Below are positions 25,246 through 47,875 of a stretch of 64,000 nt of DNA, one piece after another (positions within the stretch are counted from its first letter, which is position 1; each line of letters begins with the position of its first letter). The notes beneath the pieces are model-generated. The model did no database searches. It worked only from the letters and a program-made list of their open reading frames with translations, and had not been told where the DNA came from. The stretch is from Portunus trituberculatus. Lineage: Eukaryota > Arthropoda > Malacostraca > Decapoda > Portunidae. A program made the position numbers and the translations under genes. The stretch is taken from assembly GCF_017591435.1 (NCBI RefSeq), contig NC_059255.1, forward strand, positions 1,240,283 to 1,304,282, read 5' to 3'.

Positions 25246-25370
25246 GCATGTACTCTGGTGCCGGTTCCTGCGGCCTCACACAGCCCACACGGTCCCACAA
25301 GTTCTTTACCGAGGACATGCAGGCGTCTCGCTTGTCTGCAATGAAAGGAGAGGGTATTGAGATGCTGTGA
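25246..25370 (+). CDS. Candidate terminal coding exon, unrecognised
   Basis: After the pyrimidine/CA-rich acceptor CACCACCACAG (AG at 25244-25245) the + strand is open to a TGA at 25368-25370. It reads MYSGAGSCGLTQPTRSHKFF, continues TEDMQASRLSAMKGEGIEML, and has a balanced, protein-like composition within a GC-rich island (25140-25370) in AT-rich surroundings. The frame stays open leftward to at least 25140 (Gly/Tyr-rich), so a longer exon starting at about 25185 after CTGCAG is possible. No partner exon or family was recognised. Low confidence. Confidence 0.25.
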
Positions 25371-26028
25371 GGAAGGAATGAAAAAGTACAAAGGAATGGT
25401 AGGGTACGAGAAGAAAGGAAGGAATACGAAAATGGTTAGGAATTAATTAGTGTATATATGTATATATTGGGATGTCAGGTTAGGTTGATGCATAGATTAT
25501 CGGGGACGGTGGTGAGGCTGTATTATGTATAAGTTAACTGAAAGGTTGAGGAGATTAGTGTATGGATAAGACCCTGGTCACACTACATAGGCGGCTTCAC
25601 ACCCACGGTCTAAACAGTGGCGGTGTAATACAATTCAATTCAATAGAGGCGTTCTTGACAACTGACTGACACATGGGATGATCACAACATTGTATCCCAA
25701 GCTAAGAGAACATCTAGACAAATTCTTCAATTAATTCAGAATTTTGACGAAATCATCTGCTGGAACAAATTCATTTGGCTAGGATCACCGGCCAAGCCAG
25801 TCAATGGAAGTGTAGAGCGGCCTTCAAACTACCAGTACGTATGCTTCCATTCAAATCCATGTAAATCTACCTGCGTGTCTCCTATAGTAGACCTTGACTC
25901 GTGCGGGAATTATGGTGAGAGGAAGAAGTCCATGGTTGTTTCTGAACACCTCCTTTGACATAGGAATGTTACTGCACCAATGTGATTTGAACTGTGCGGG
26001 TTAAACCAACTGCTATGGACAGCACCTA
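25371..26028. other. Unassigned sequence with a possible transposon left end
   Basis: At about 25589 the string AGGCGGCTTCACACC matches the left end of the Harbinger-type elements of this window. The remaining sequence does not align with them and no matching right end was found. CACACTACATAG occurs at about 25577 and again at 26287. Confidence 0.4.
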
Positions 26029-26695
26029 AGCAGCTTTTCACATTATGCGGTTTCTTGCTTTGTTTTAATGTGGTCCGGACCCGGACACAACATTCGACTG
26101 AAAGTTTATGAGTCCCTTATTATATTGCGCAGGTGTGAGTGATTGACAATTCGGACCTGGATGCAGCTGTGGTGTGCTACTGATCATGTCTACTTCTGTG
26201 CCCGTGTGTGGTGGCAGTGGGATAAAAATAAATAAATAAATAAATAAACAAAAAAATAAAAAATAAATAAATGAAATAAATAAGTTATCACACTACATAG
26301 TTACTGGCTGCACAGATATTGTGTAACAAACATTTCTAATGCATCTCCTGAAAATTCATCTCAGACAATGGAGCAAGATACTGACTGATTATTTACCCAA
26401 TACCACTGGTAGAAGTGAGGCTTGTTTTACGGGATAAAACTTTACAAGAGTATGAAAATCGAGACAACATTGTTGTTGCATAAAAAGAACTTTACTGTGA
26501 TGTAAGAAAGACTGATTCGTTAAGTGAAAAGGAAGTAAACATACACACAGTAATCTCTTACAGTCCATCCCATAATAGGCTGCAAATTGGGAAGAGTTGT
26601 GTTTCAATGTGTGCAACAGCAATCACAAACATTTCCAATGTGGCAGCCATAACAACATCCAGCGAGAAACTGCATAATGTGAACGGTATTTGGTG
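26029..26695. mobile_element. Possible TIR DNA-transposon remnant
   Basis: TTCACATTATGCGGTTTCTTGC at about 26036 is mirrored by GCGAGAAACTGCATAATGTGAA at about 26663, an inverted pair of about 20 of 22 bases. Just inside the right arm the - strand starts MAATLEMFVIAVAHIETQLF and stops soon after, in the position of a transposase start. A (TAAA)n tract (26223-26285) lies inside. The ends and target duplication are not defined. Confidence 0.45.
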
Positions 26696-28219
<1,524 letters not shown>

Positions 28220-28229
28220 ATCAGGGCCA

Positions 28230-28293
<64 letters not shown>

Positions 28294-28379
28294 GCAGGTG
28301 TGATGGGCAGATGTGGTTGCATAAGCAGGCATGGAAAAGTGCAGGTGTAGACAGAGACAGACAGATAGTCAGACAAACA

Positions 28380-28466
<87 letters not shown>

Positions 28467-29182
28467 GTCATCATAACAATAAGCAAATAATGAAAGGTGC
28501 GTAAGTGCATCTCATTTCTATTTGTCTGGAAGGTTAAAGAATATAAGAGGTAATTTTTTGGTTAAGTTTTATTACTAGCGATTGAATAGACAAAAAACTC
28601 GAGGGGGGAGGAGGGAGGGGAGAAGGAGGTAGGAGGGGACGGGGCAGGGATGGGGAAGGGGAAGGAAGGGAAGGGAAAAGAAGGAGTAGAAAGGAGGAAA
28701 GGAAGAATAAGAAAAGATTGGAAGCAGAAAGGCAAAAGAAAAAAGAAAAAGAATGGAGAAAAGGACAAAATGAAGCAAAAAAACAAGAAGCATCAAATAA
28801 AAACAAAAAGTAAGATAAGAAAGAAAACGTAAGCTAGAGAAAAAAATAGAAAGAAAATAGAGAAAGAAGAGAGAGAAAACAAAAAGAATAATGTGAAGAA
28901 GAAGAAGAAGAAGAAGAAGAAGAAGAAGAAGAAGAAGAAGAAGAAGAAGAAGAAGAAGAAGAAGAAGAAGAAGAAGAAGAAGAAGAAGAAGAAGAAGAAG
29001 AAGAAGAAGAAGAAGAAGAAGAAGAAGAAGGAAGCGTAATAGGAAGCAAGAGGAGGAAAAGGCGGTAAGGGAAGGAGGGAAAGAAAGGGAGACTAAAGGG
29101 ATATATCTTTGTCAGGGATGGGAAAAAGGAAGGAAATAAGGGAGGGAGGAAATATTTTTTACAAGCTTGCACAACATTAAAG

Positions 29183-29237
<55 letters not shown>

Positions 29238-29240
29238 GCT
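28220..29240. repeat. Microsatellite and polypurine block: (TC)n, (CA)n, G/A-rich tract, (GAA)n, (TC)n
   Basis: (TC)n 28231-28292; (CA)n 28380-28464; an almost pure G/A tract 28595-28770; (GAA)n 28898-29030 (about 44 units, uninterrupted); G/A-rich to 29150; (TC)n 29188-29235. Nearly all purine on the + strand from 28595 to 29030. Confidence 0.93.
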
Positions 29241-29666
29241 GAGGAAAACCTGAGATAGAGAAAATGGAGGATGATAAAAGAAATCTTATTAAAGAAAATG
29301 ACATGAAACTGATTATAAAACAGAGGAAAAAAAAGTAAATGACAAATAAGAAATAGAGAAAATATACAAAAAAGTAAATGAATAAGAGAATAAAGAGAGA
29401 AACAGAAGGAATATTTGAACACGATAATAAATACAAAGGAACAGATGTGAATAAAAATTGAAAAATAATAAAAAAATGATGAAAATGTAAAAAATAAATC
29501 AATAAGTAACGAGATGAATAAAATGAATGAAAAAATGAGAAGTTGATTAAGAAGTAAATGAAAATGACAATATAAGGATAATGAATATAAAATTGAATAA
29601 ATAGAACAAATAATTAAATAGATAGTTTATATATTAGTTCTAAATCACGAAGGCATTAAGTTATAG

Positions 29667-29737
<71 letters not shown>

Positions 29738-29834
29738 CATAAACATACACACTTACATACAACTGTGCAAAAAACGAACACACATTCCAACAGGTGTATT
29801 AATCAATTAGTATGTACACAGGTGTGAAAGTATT

Positions 29835-29895
<61 letters not shown>

Positions 29896-30438
29896 GTTAA
29901 ACCATCACACTAGTTTTTTCTTTTCTTTTTTTTTTGTTTCAGTTTTTGTAAATGAAAGAAATACGAATAATGATCAGCAAGGAAGCAGGACAAGACAAGA
30001 TAACAAGAGTGTGTAGGGAGAGGTTGATAAAGTGACTGTTTCGTGACAAAAAAAATAAATAAATAAATAAAAAAATAAATAAATAAGAACCGCTAATAAT
30101 GATGGTGGTAATGAAGACAGGATAAGGAAATTATGAAATGTATATATAAGTAAAACCTCCATGAAAATGATGATGATGATGACAAACACCAGACGAAGTG
30201 AGGTTGATGATACGATAAAAAAAATGAATAAATAAAAAAAAAAAAAAAAAAAAATGTGGCACGATAATAATAGTAATATCAAACTTTTACCCTTTCCAAT
30301 AATTAGAGTAATATTAAACCATACTAATTACGCAAACCCATACATATCCTCCCTCCCCATGTAATTCCTTCCCTCACAGTAAACAAAAGGAGTTAAAAAG
30401 AGAGGGAAAAATTCATGTTTGATTAATTTAAAACACTA

Positions 30439-30530
<92 letters not shown>

Positions 30531-30709
30531 TGTGGTTTTTCTTTCAATACAATCACAATAGCAATACATTTTGTTAGTTTGTGATTATAATGATGTTTAG
30601 AGACACAATTTGCTAAAAAATAATTAGATACAAACTTTTTTCGTACAATAGATAAAAAAAAGTCGACAAAAATTTCTATATAACAATAATAATGATAATA
30701 ATAATAACA

Positions 30710-30755
<46 letters not shown>

Positions 30756-31071
30756 GCACGGTCTTTCCTTGTTATCAGTTTACATTTCCTTCCATCACCA
30801 CCACTACTACCACCACCACCCTGCCAAGGAACACGATCTTTCTCCAGCAACAAATAACCTTCAATCATAAGTGAACATCTAAACGCTAAAATAAATATGT
30901 CAAGAAAGGACTGGTAATGCTCTTATCTTAAGTGAAGAAACACGGAAAGCTCTCACTGGAAGACGCAAATATTCTGAAATATATATTAAGATAATAAATA
31001 CTACAGATATAAATGAATGAGTGCAAAATAAACAAACAAAAAGATAAGTGAGTTCGATTTATGTCACTTTG
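29241..31071. other. AT-rich sequence with (CA)n, (GA)n and (AAT)n tracts
   Basis: (CA)n 29670-29734 and 29837-29892; A-run about 30235-30253; (GA)n 30442-30528; (AAT)n about 30680-30755. No gene recognised. Confidence 0.65.
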
Positions 31072-31074
31072 TAA

Positions 31075-31597
31075 AGGCGGGTTCACACGTGTGAATATGC
31101 GGCTGAAATTGCAAGTTCGTAGAGTTTCTGACTGAATATATCTATGCCCAGCGACTGGAAAAACCAATCGCAAAACAAGACCAATACGTTGGTCTTGTTC
31201 AGTCGATTTGAGACTTTGTTTACATTGCGACGTCAAGGAGAAAGATTTGAAAAGGTGGCGTCGCTGTAGAGAAGATTTTGGAGTTGGTGAGGGAAACAGA
31301 ACACATCTGGGACGCAAATCAGTGTTCAATAATATGACTGCCACTCTCCAAGAACTGTCTCCCTCTGTGCAGAGTGCGTGTTGTTGGAGATGAGGAGTGA
31401 ATAAATGTGATGATCTAATTTGATCATCATCGTAGGAAGACATTTTGTTTTGGCAGCTGGTTGTTTACATTCACTTCCCGCCAACAAGCCGATTCTTCCC
31501 AGTCGCTATGTGTGAACGTGTTCCAACTAGAAGGCTTCTGTCGATGCTTCTAGCGACTTGCAATTTCAGTGGCATATTAGCACGTGTGAACCCGCCT
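31075..31597 (-). mobile_element. PIF/Harbinger-type non-autonomous transposon, copy 3 (523 bp)
   Basis: Ends AGGCGGGTTCACACGTG ... CACGTGTGAACCCGCCT are flanked by TAA duplications (31072-31074, 31598-31600). The - strand start (near 31443) keeps MSSYDDDQI but then diverges from the transposase-like reading. It is shorter than copies 1 and 2 through internal deletion and is the best preserved at its termini. Confidence 0.88.
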
Positions 31598-31600
31598 TAA

Positions 31601-31629
31601 TACAGAAAATGGAAACACCACAAACTTTG

Positions 31630-31663
<34 letters not shown>

Positions 31664-31828
31664 CAATGCATGAATAAATAAACTTGCAAATGTACAACTC
31701 ACTCTGAAAATGCGTTATTAGTAAGGAAACTGTCAAAAAGAGAGAGAAAAAACAAAACAAAACACGGATTATTTAGTCACCCTGTTAGAAACACCGATAA
31801 GAGACCCAAACGTACACGCAATATCAGG
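31601..31828. other. Unassigned, with an A-run at about 31629-31659
   Basis: A run of about 30 A and AT-rich unique sequence. Nothing else seen. Confidence 0.6.
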
Positions 31829-32069
31829 CGAATTTACACCGCCTGCGATGCTACGCCAGCTGTGGGATGCTATTGTGAGCACTGCGCTGCGATGCGATGC
31901 TATACTGATCTACGATGTGCACCTTCTCTTCCAAGGGGAGCAGTGCGGTGCTGTGACAGTACAGTTCTGTATACACTGTACGCCATAACTCAGCCCCACG
32001 AGGCACGAGTGATGTTGAAGCCACACTGCAGTGTATACACTGGTGCACCGAGCGTCACACGGAGTCACT

Positions 32070-32141
32070 CAACTTTGGTGAGGGCACGGTCCAGATACCC
32101 TCACCACGGTCCAGATGTATATCTGGACCGTGGGTGAGGGT
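32070..32141. repeat. Nested palindrome (A-B-A'-B-B'-A)
   Basis: With A = GGTGAGGG and B = ACGGTCCAGAT, the order is A, B, A', B, GTAT, B', A. The inner hairpin (32098-32140) pairs 19 of 20 bases with a one-base bulge around a 4-base loop. It could extrude a cruciform or form a strong RNA hairpin. Confidence 0.85.
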
Positions 32142-32573
32142 AGGAAGTGCACCTCGGCAAACAACAATTCTGCTTCAATTATATTCAAACTTTGATTTCT
32201 CATGTTTTTCATCTTGTATTCCTTGTTTTGTTTTTTATATTCTATATACAAGGATGTTCCTTCAGCATTTCTATGAAGTACAGGGTGGCATTCTTGGTCC
32301 ATTCATATTTTATTTGCGGACCTGTCTGTGTGTTGAGCGACCATCTGCCCACTCTAATGGTCCGCTCAACATGGCCCATCGGAACCAGGACACAACAATC
32401 GACGCGTTTTCTTGGTCAACTTGTGATGACTTCAAATTAGCTGAGGCACTCACCATGCAGAGAACGCGCGGTCTTGCTTCCTTTCAGCTGATTCAAATAT
32501 GAGATTGTCAGGGCTCTTCTGATATTGCGATCTCTTTGTGGACCTATATATAGACCTAATACATTGCAAGTAA

Positions 32574-32592
32574 ACCTAACCTAACCTAACCA
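32574..32592. repeat. Short interstitial telomere-like (CCTAA)n
   Basis: AACCTAACCTAACCTAACC, i.e. about 3.5 units of the arthropod telomere repeat, followed by degraded CATAACCATAG. Confidence 0.6.
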
Positions 32593-33434
32593 TAACCATA
32601 GCACACGCTTGTAACTGTATTTCATGATGCTGCCTGTTAGGCCCTAATGGTTTAGTGCTCTTAGGTGTATTTCTAAAAGTTTAAGTGGCAGTAATATCCA
32701 TATAGGAAACAAAAAATATATAATGAACATCTTCCGAGGCCCTCAATATTTGCTAATTGAAAACGCTCATTCATGGCAGCTAAACGTTACGCAGCAAGAT
32801 ATTTGAATGGAAGCCATTTTGGCTGCCGATGTCCGGTGCTCAACTTGAATGTCATGGGCAAGTAGGATGTTACCCACGACACCGGCAAGGCAGTCTACCT
32901 TCATTAAGTTGAAAATATGTTTGTTTGTTTTTTTCCATGTGGTGTATAGGCACAGACACATAACTTATGTGTATCTGACGTCATGACTCGAGATGTGACT
33001 CCATCTCAACATACGTTTCCAACACCTTGCGATGGAGGCAAGATAATCTCAACATGAAGGTGAGTTATATTGCGCGCCAGAACGGATGTGTGCAAGACAG
33101 CAGCAAGATATAACTTAGCTATGACGTGTCTCAACACAAGTTGACAGCGAAAATGAGGCTCAAAGTGGAAACTCTTCATGAGTGGCATGCCATCGCTGAG
33201 CTCTTTTGAAAACTGTTAAAATCAACGTCTTAATAATAGCACGTGCGCGTTCAGCCCCTAGTGCATAGGGACCTTAAGTTCTTGTCCGGAGTGACTCAAA
33301 GGTTACACGAGTCAGCTAAACTGTGTTAGAAAAAGTTGCTGGGCCGCCGACAGACAAGCTACTTGAACAACAATCTTGCACACACAGGGAGCGTAGCATC
33401 GTGAGCAGAACAGCAGCAGCCGGTGTAAGCCCAC

Positions 33435-35099
<1,665 letters not shown>

Positions 35100-35172
35100 A
35101 GATTATACATTATTAGTACTATTGTTACCTCTCAATATAAAAATAGAAAAGAAAACAAAAAAAATAATAATG

Positions 35173-40221
<5,049 letters not shown>

Positions 40222-40290
40222 TGTACACAAGAAGATAAGAAAAAGAGAAGCTGCAAGAGGCCTCTAGGCCTACACGTGGCACTCCCTGTA
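40222..40290 (-). mobile_element. CR1-like LINE 3' tail fragment
   Basis: The reverse complement reads TGCCACGTGTAGGCCTAGAG, GCCTCTTGCAGCTTCTC and CTTATCTTCTTGTG. This matches the 3' UTR of the LINE at 11776-12140 over about 60 bases. Confidence 0.65.
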
Positions 40291-40574
40291 ACATTTTGCT
40301 TCTAAAGAAGTTACAAGGTTAGTGGAAATAATGAATGTCCAAATATAATGATTATTTTGCTGTTATTGTTTTTTTTCTTTTTTTTTTTTTTTTTACATAT
40401 TTTATCATATATTTTTTCAATGCAAGATCTAGTAATATACAACTTTATCATCTCTGTGTATAAGTATTTATTCTTGTTTTATTATGAATCTGACCTGAAA
40501 ATATCTTCCTATACTTTCCATTTTCTTTCCTTTTTTTCTTTTGAACTAAAGAATGAAATAATTTTGCATTTTGT

Positions 40575-40635
<61 letters not shown>

Positions 40636-40856
40636 GTTACTTAACCCTACAAAAGTTTAAACCCACACATAACTTACAAATATACACATATTGACATAAA
40701 TACCGTAGTAAGAAGATTGAAGTAAGTGCGTCACTACCACACACTCTTAAGTAATCCAAGTGTTACTATATTAGGCTAACACAATGATTACTTTTTGCAT
40801 ATTGGAGTTTATTTACTTTTTTTTGTTTGTTTTGGGAAAGCTTTAATTTATAAATG

Positions 40857-40894
<38 letters not shown>

Positions 40895-40929
40895 AAAATG
40901 GAAATATCTATGTACAAGTTATTATTACA

Positions 40930-40986
<57 letters not shown>

Positions 40987-41816
40987 GCTTTCTTTAAGTA
41001 TATCATTTCAATTTATTCATTCATTTATCTATTGTAATCTGCATATTAAAAATTTTCTATTTATAATCAATTAATAACAAATAAATATTTATTTTTTATA
41101 AATATAACTCTCTCTCTCTCTCTCTCTCTTGTAAACTTTCTAACATTAATAACATTACGTTATATTTTTTACTTCTATACTTGAATAAAAGTGCATTATA
41201 ATAACACTGACAACGTAAACAATATCATTCTTCAATAACCTCTACAATATTTTGGTAAAGTATTTAAAATGAAGTGACTGAGTACCATTGTGATAGGATT
41301 GGATACTTCACAACACTAGTCTGGGTCCAGATCACAAGAGCTTATTATTAGTTTGTTTTTTTGTCCTCTCTCTCTCTCTAAGTGGTAATTGTTCTTTATA
41401 CTTTTAATAACAAACAAGTGCATTAAATTTTCGTCTATAACAAATATTTGCCTATATATATTTGTATAATTTTTACACGAATAATAAATAAATATATGTA
41501 TATATTGCATTGTACAAATATGGAATCGTACATCTAATTCATATTAACGTACATCTCTCTCTCTCTCTCTCTCTCATATGTAAAAAAATTCTCCCTTTTT
41601 CTGCACAAAGTCTCATTCATTTTTGCATAGTTTAGTTTGGCGTTATCGTTTTTACTTTTGATATCTTGCTAAACTGTCGTACTTCGGGAAATCAAAAAGA
41701 ATTTCCTTCATTTAAATTGTGTATTTTTGTGAGAATGTTAATTTGAAGTCATCTATGATGTTTTTTTTTAAATTATAATTTGTTTGTTTGTTTCTTTGTT
41801 TGTTTTATTTTGTTTG

Positions 41817-41870
<54 letters not shown>

Positions 41871-42276
41871 TTTGATTATTCCACGTAAGTATGTATGTTT
41901 GATATCTTACACTAGCATCATTATCACCGCCATTATCATTCATTATTCACCATCATTATCACTACCATTAGTGTACGTACTACCATCATCATCTTTCATC
42001 ATCACTCAATCTCTACCACTTCTGTCATTCCCAGTCACTATCATTATCACCTTCAACATGGTCATTATCCTTATCAATAATATACTATCATCACCATCAA
42101 TAGCTATCACCACCATCATCAACATCATTATTCTATCATGCGAGTAATGAATGTTTCATTTATTCACTCATTCAGTCTCGTTATTTTCATCTTTTTACAG
42201 AACAAAGAAAAATGAATGATGATTTTTTTAGATTTTTATATTATTTTACAAACATTAATATCAGCGGTTAAAAAGC

Positions 42277-42332
<56 letters not shown>

Positions 42333-42640
42333 TACACACAAACACACTCCTTTCCATAAAAATATGCAATTAAAAACATGAGCATTTGAAAGCGTTGCAA
42401 AAAACTGTCATACAAAAAATTCAAATATACAAAAATTCAATAAAAAATCTTCACTTCATAACACGACCATATAAAAATTCCTTGCGATATCTTGGACAAT
42501 TTAGATTCGATATATATTTTTGTTTTACTCCAAACACACGCAATTAAATCTCTCGGCTTCCATAGATATATAATTTAATTTTCAACTGGAAATACATAGA
42601 CAAATATATTTCTGCGATACCAAAAACACCATTGCAAAAC
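40291..42640. other. AT-rich sequence with many short (TC)n tracts, (CA)n, (GT)n and (ATC)n
   Basis: (CA)n 40579-40634; (TC)n 40860-40890, 40934-40980, 41108-41129, 41555-41575 and 42278-42329; (GT)n 41818-41868; an imperfect ATC/ACC block 41905-42140. No gene. Confidence 0.7.
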
Positions 42641-44640
42641 ACAAGCTATATTGGCACCACTTCGCTGCTAAACGGCCTAACTAAACCACCGCTATTGTTT
42701 TAAGCATCCTCCTCCCCCCAGTCTATTCAAAACTGGTAACTTTTCCCTATCATAAAGACTCCCATTTCAAAACACATTTCCCCATTAAGAGCTACACGCC
42801 ACACTGCGTCTATTAGAATTCTTTGATTGTTACGCTTCATAAAAAAAAAAAAACTATCTCAGCTTTCTCTCTACTGCTATAAACTTCTGAGCATGTTAAA
42901 CCTTCTTTCATATCCATTAGGACACTTCACAACCTTCATTAATAACAATACCTCCATCAGATCCCCCTCGTAATACCATCCTACCCAGACTGATAACGCT
43001 AAAAATCTTTTATGCACCAGCCTTGTTGTAATCCTTGGGACAACTCCAGCAGATCCCCTCCTAATCTTGTCCTGTCGCTAAGGATCTAGTATACACCCTT
43101 GTTTTATCCCTTGGCACACACAAATACCTCTACCATATCTCCTCTTAGTCTTATGCTACTGACTGTTAAGTCTAAGGATCTCATCTGCACCTGTCATATC
43201 CCATAGTACGCCTTTGTGCACACACTACCATTGTTATACCGTTTAGGACACTTCAGTAGCTCCACCAGATCCTATCAGTATCTCATCTTACCCAGATTAC
43301 TAACCCTAAGGATCTTGTCTGCACCCTCGTTGTATCACTTGGGACACTTCTGTACTTCCATCACATTGTTGTATCACTTGGGACACTTCAGTACCTCTAT
43401 CACATAGTTGTAACCCTTAGGACACTTCAGTACCTCCACAAGATCCTTTCTAAATCTCATTGCAGCCAAATTTCTCAACTTAAGGATTTTCTTTACACAT
43501 CATTTTACTGACAGATGAAATTTGCACCATGACAATACCCTGCTTCAGTTGAGCTTCAACCACATCTGTGACGTCCTCCTCTCATCTCTGTACACTGTCC
43601 ACTGCCTTCCATCTTCAGAATTCATCAACATAACAATATACTCCAGAAACCATTTCATGCTGTCACTGATCAGCAGGTATCGACAATCATGATTAACACC
43701 TTCTGTTTCTTTACTAAATATGAAGGACTGAATTCAGGAACCCACTCCAACACACATCAGAAGATACTGACACTCATGATTAGGTGTACCACCGTCCATC
43801 CCTTTACAAACGATGACAGAATGACTGTTTGGGAGACCATTTCACACCATCATGCTTTACAAGATATGGACACTCATGATTCCTGAAACTTTCCATCCTT
43901 ACAAACTGAGTGACTGAATTCAGGAAACCACTGCAACGACCACAAGATATTGATTAACGTCCTTTACTATAAGATAATTCACTTTTAACGTCCTTTACTA
44001 TAAGATGATTAACTTTTCCATCTCTTTACTATGCATGTACGAATTCAGACACACATCATAAGATACCAATTTTCATGATTAGCTAATCTTTTCTATCTAC
44101 TAACGATGAGAGAATGGCTGAATTTGGGATACCATTTTATGCCATCATGTATGAGAAGGCAGTTGACAGTCATGATTAGCAAATCTTTCCCATCTCAACA
44201 GGATTCTGGAAAACACTCCAATACACATCAGAAGATATTGACACTCATTGACACTCACCGTATTACATCTTGTCTCTTTACTGTGAACTATGAACGACTG
44301 AACCACTCTAACAAACATTAGCTATCCTATCTCTTTACTATGGATGACTGAATTTAAGATCCCATTTCACGCCAGCATGCATATCGACACTCATAATTAA
44401 CAAACCCCTTCAGTCTCTTTACAAACTATGAACGACCGTATTCAGAAAGCACTCTAACACACATCAGAAGGTATCAACACTCATGATCGACTAACACCTT
44501 TCGTTTCTTTAATAGCTATGAGAGAGTGACCATTTGAGGAACCACTCCAACGCTTTGTCATAATTAATGTGACTAACTCTTCCGTCCTGTTACTAACTAT
44601 GAAAGAACAACACAATTCTCTCCCTAACTAAATATTACAT
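42641..44640. repeat. Two successive drifted minisatellites
   Basis: 42880-43500: units around GGACACTTCAGTACCTCCA, AGATCC and CTAAGGATCT at 60-120 base spacing. 43500-44600: units around GACACTCATGATTAGCTAA, TCTCTTTACTATGAATGACTG (one unit) and CACTCCAACACACATCAGAA; at least seven are recognisable (e.g. 43768, 43869, 44240, 44385, 44475). No coding potential. Confidence 0.7.
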
Positions 44641-47036
<2,396 letters not shown>

Positions 47037-47038
<2 letters not shown>

Positions 47039-47280
47039 CATAACTCGCCGTGGTACAGTGGAAGGATGCGTGCTTTGGGGTCCGAGGGTCTCCAAGCGCA
47101 CGTGTTCCAATCCTGTCCACGGTCCGAGTGTAGGTTAGGCTTCCTCACTCGGGGCAACGGTTTCCTAGCGGGTGGGCTTTCAAATAGGAGGTACTACAAA
47201 AGCATCCCTTTAGCCCAGAAATTCCGATGAAAAAGACCACATGATATAAATAAATAAAATAAATAAATAAATAAATAATA
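47037..47280 (+). mobile_element. tRNA-derived SINE, second family, with (AAAT)n tail
   Basis: The + strand starts with a tRNA-like head: GCCGTGGTACAGTGGAAGGA (A-box region), an anticodon-arm-like stretch, and GTGTTCCAATCCTG (B box, usual GGTTCGAATCC). A body containing CAACGGTTTCCTAGCGGGTG and CTTTAGCCCAGAAATTC follows, ending in (AAAT)n at about 47247-47278. The body recurs at 61396-61490. It is unrelated to the (CA)n-tailed family. Confidence 0.75.
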
Positions 47281-47573
47281 CTCTTGACGAAAAATAAAGA
47301 AACAAAACTCAGAAGACCGTTTCAAATAATTATATCTGAAAAAAAAAGTTAAATAGAATGACAAAAGAAAACAAACAAGAAAAATAGAAAAGGATGAAAT
47401 GTTTTGTATATATCTCAGTTGTTCAGACCATTGTTGGTTTGATTTCCAGCGCTGCTAAACGGAAAGTAAAGATCAAGGTCAAGATCAAAGAAAGAAAGAT
47501 AGAAAAAAAAGACATACTTATGCTGATGAGATGAAAAATTCGTAAAGATAAAAGATAGTCATTCAAATTCAAA

Positions 47574-47627
<54 letters not shown>

Positions 47628-47730
47628 TTTTTTTGTATATTTTTTTTTTTACTTTATATACAGGGAGATAATGAGACGATGTATGTTATGTATGTCTGTA
47701 TGAAGAGTGTTTTTATTATCACACTAGAGT

Positions 47731-47790
<60 letters not shown>

Positions 47791-47829
47791 GAGGTGTTTT
47801 ATATGCATACAAAGTTATAGGAAGATGTA

Positions 47830-47875
<46 letters not shown>

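Larger units (their letters stand above)
31829..33434. mobile_element. Candidate 1.6-kb TIR element
   Basis: GGCGAATTTACACCGCCTGCGATGCTACGC at the left (given here as two halves, TTTACACCGCC and GATGCTACGC) is matched in inverted form at 33390-33434 by GCGTAGCATC ... CAGCCGGTGTAAG. Inside lie a complex palindrome (32070-32141), an interstitial telomere-like run (32574-32592), and a short - strand open stretch at 32961-32767 (NLMKVDCLAGVVGNILLAHD) of unknown family. The boundaries and target duplication are not certain. Confidence 0.4.

Noticed and set aside
43560..44560. CRISPR-like regularly spaced repeats
   Set aside because: The units are diverged, spacing is irregular and the 'spacers' are also repeated. 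This is eukaryotic drifted minisatellite DNA without cas genes.
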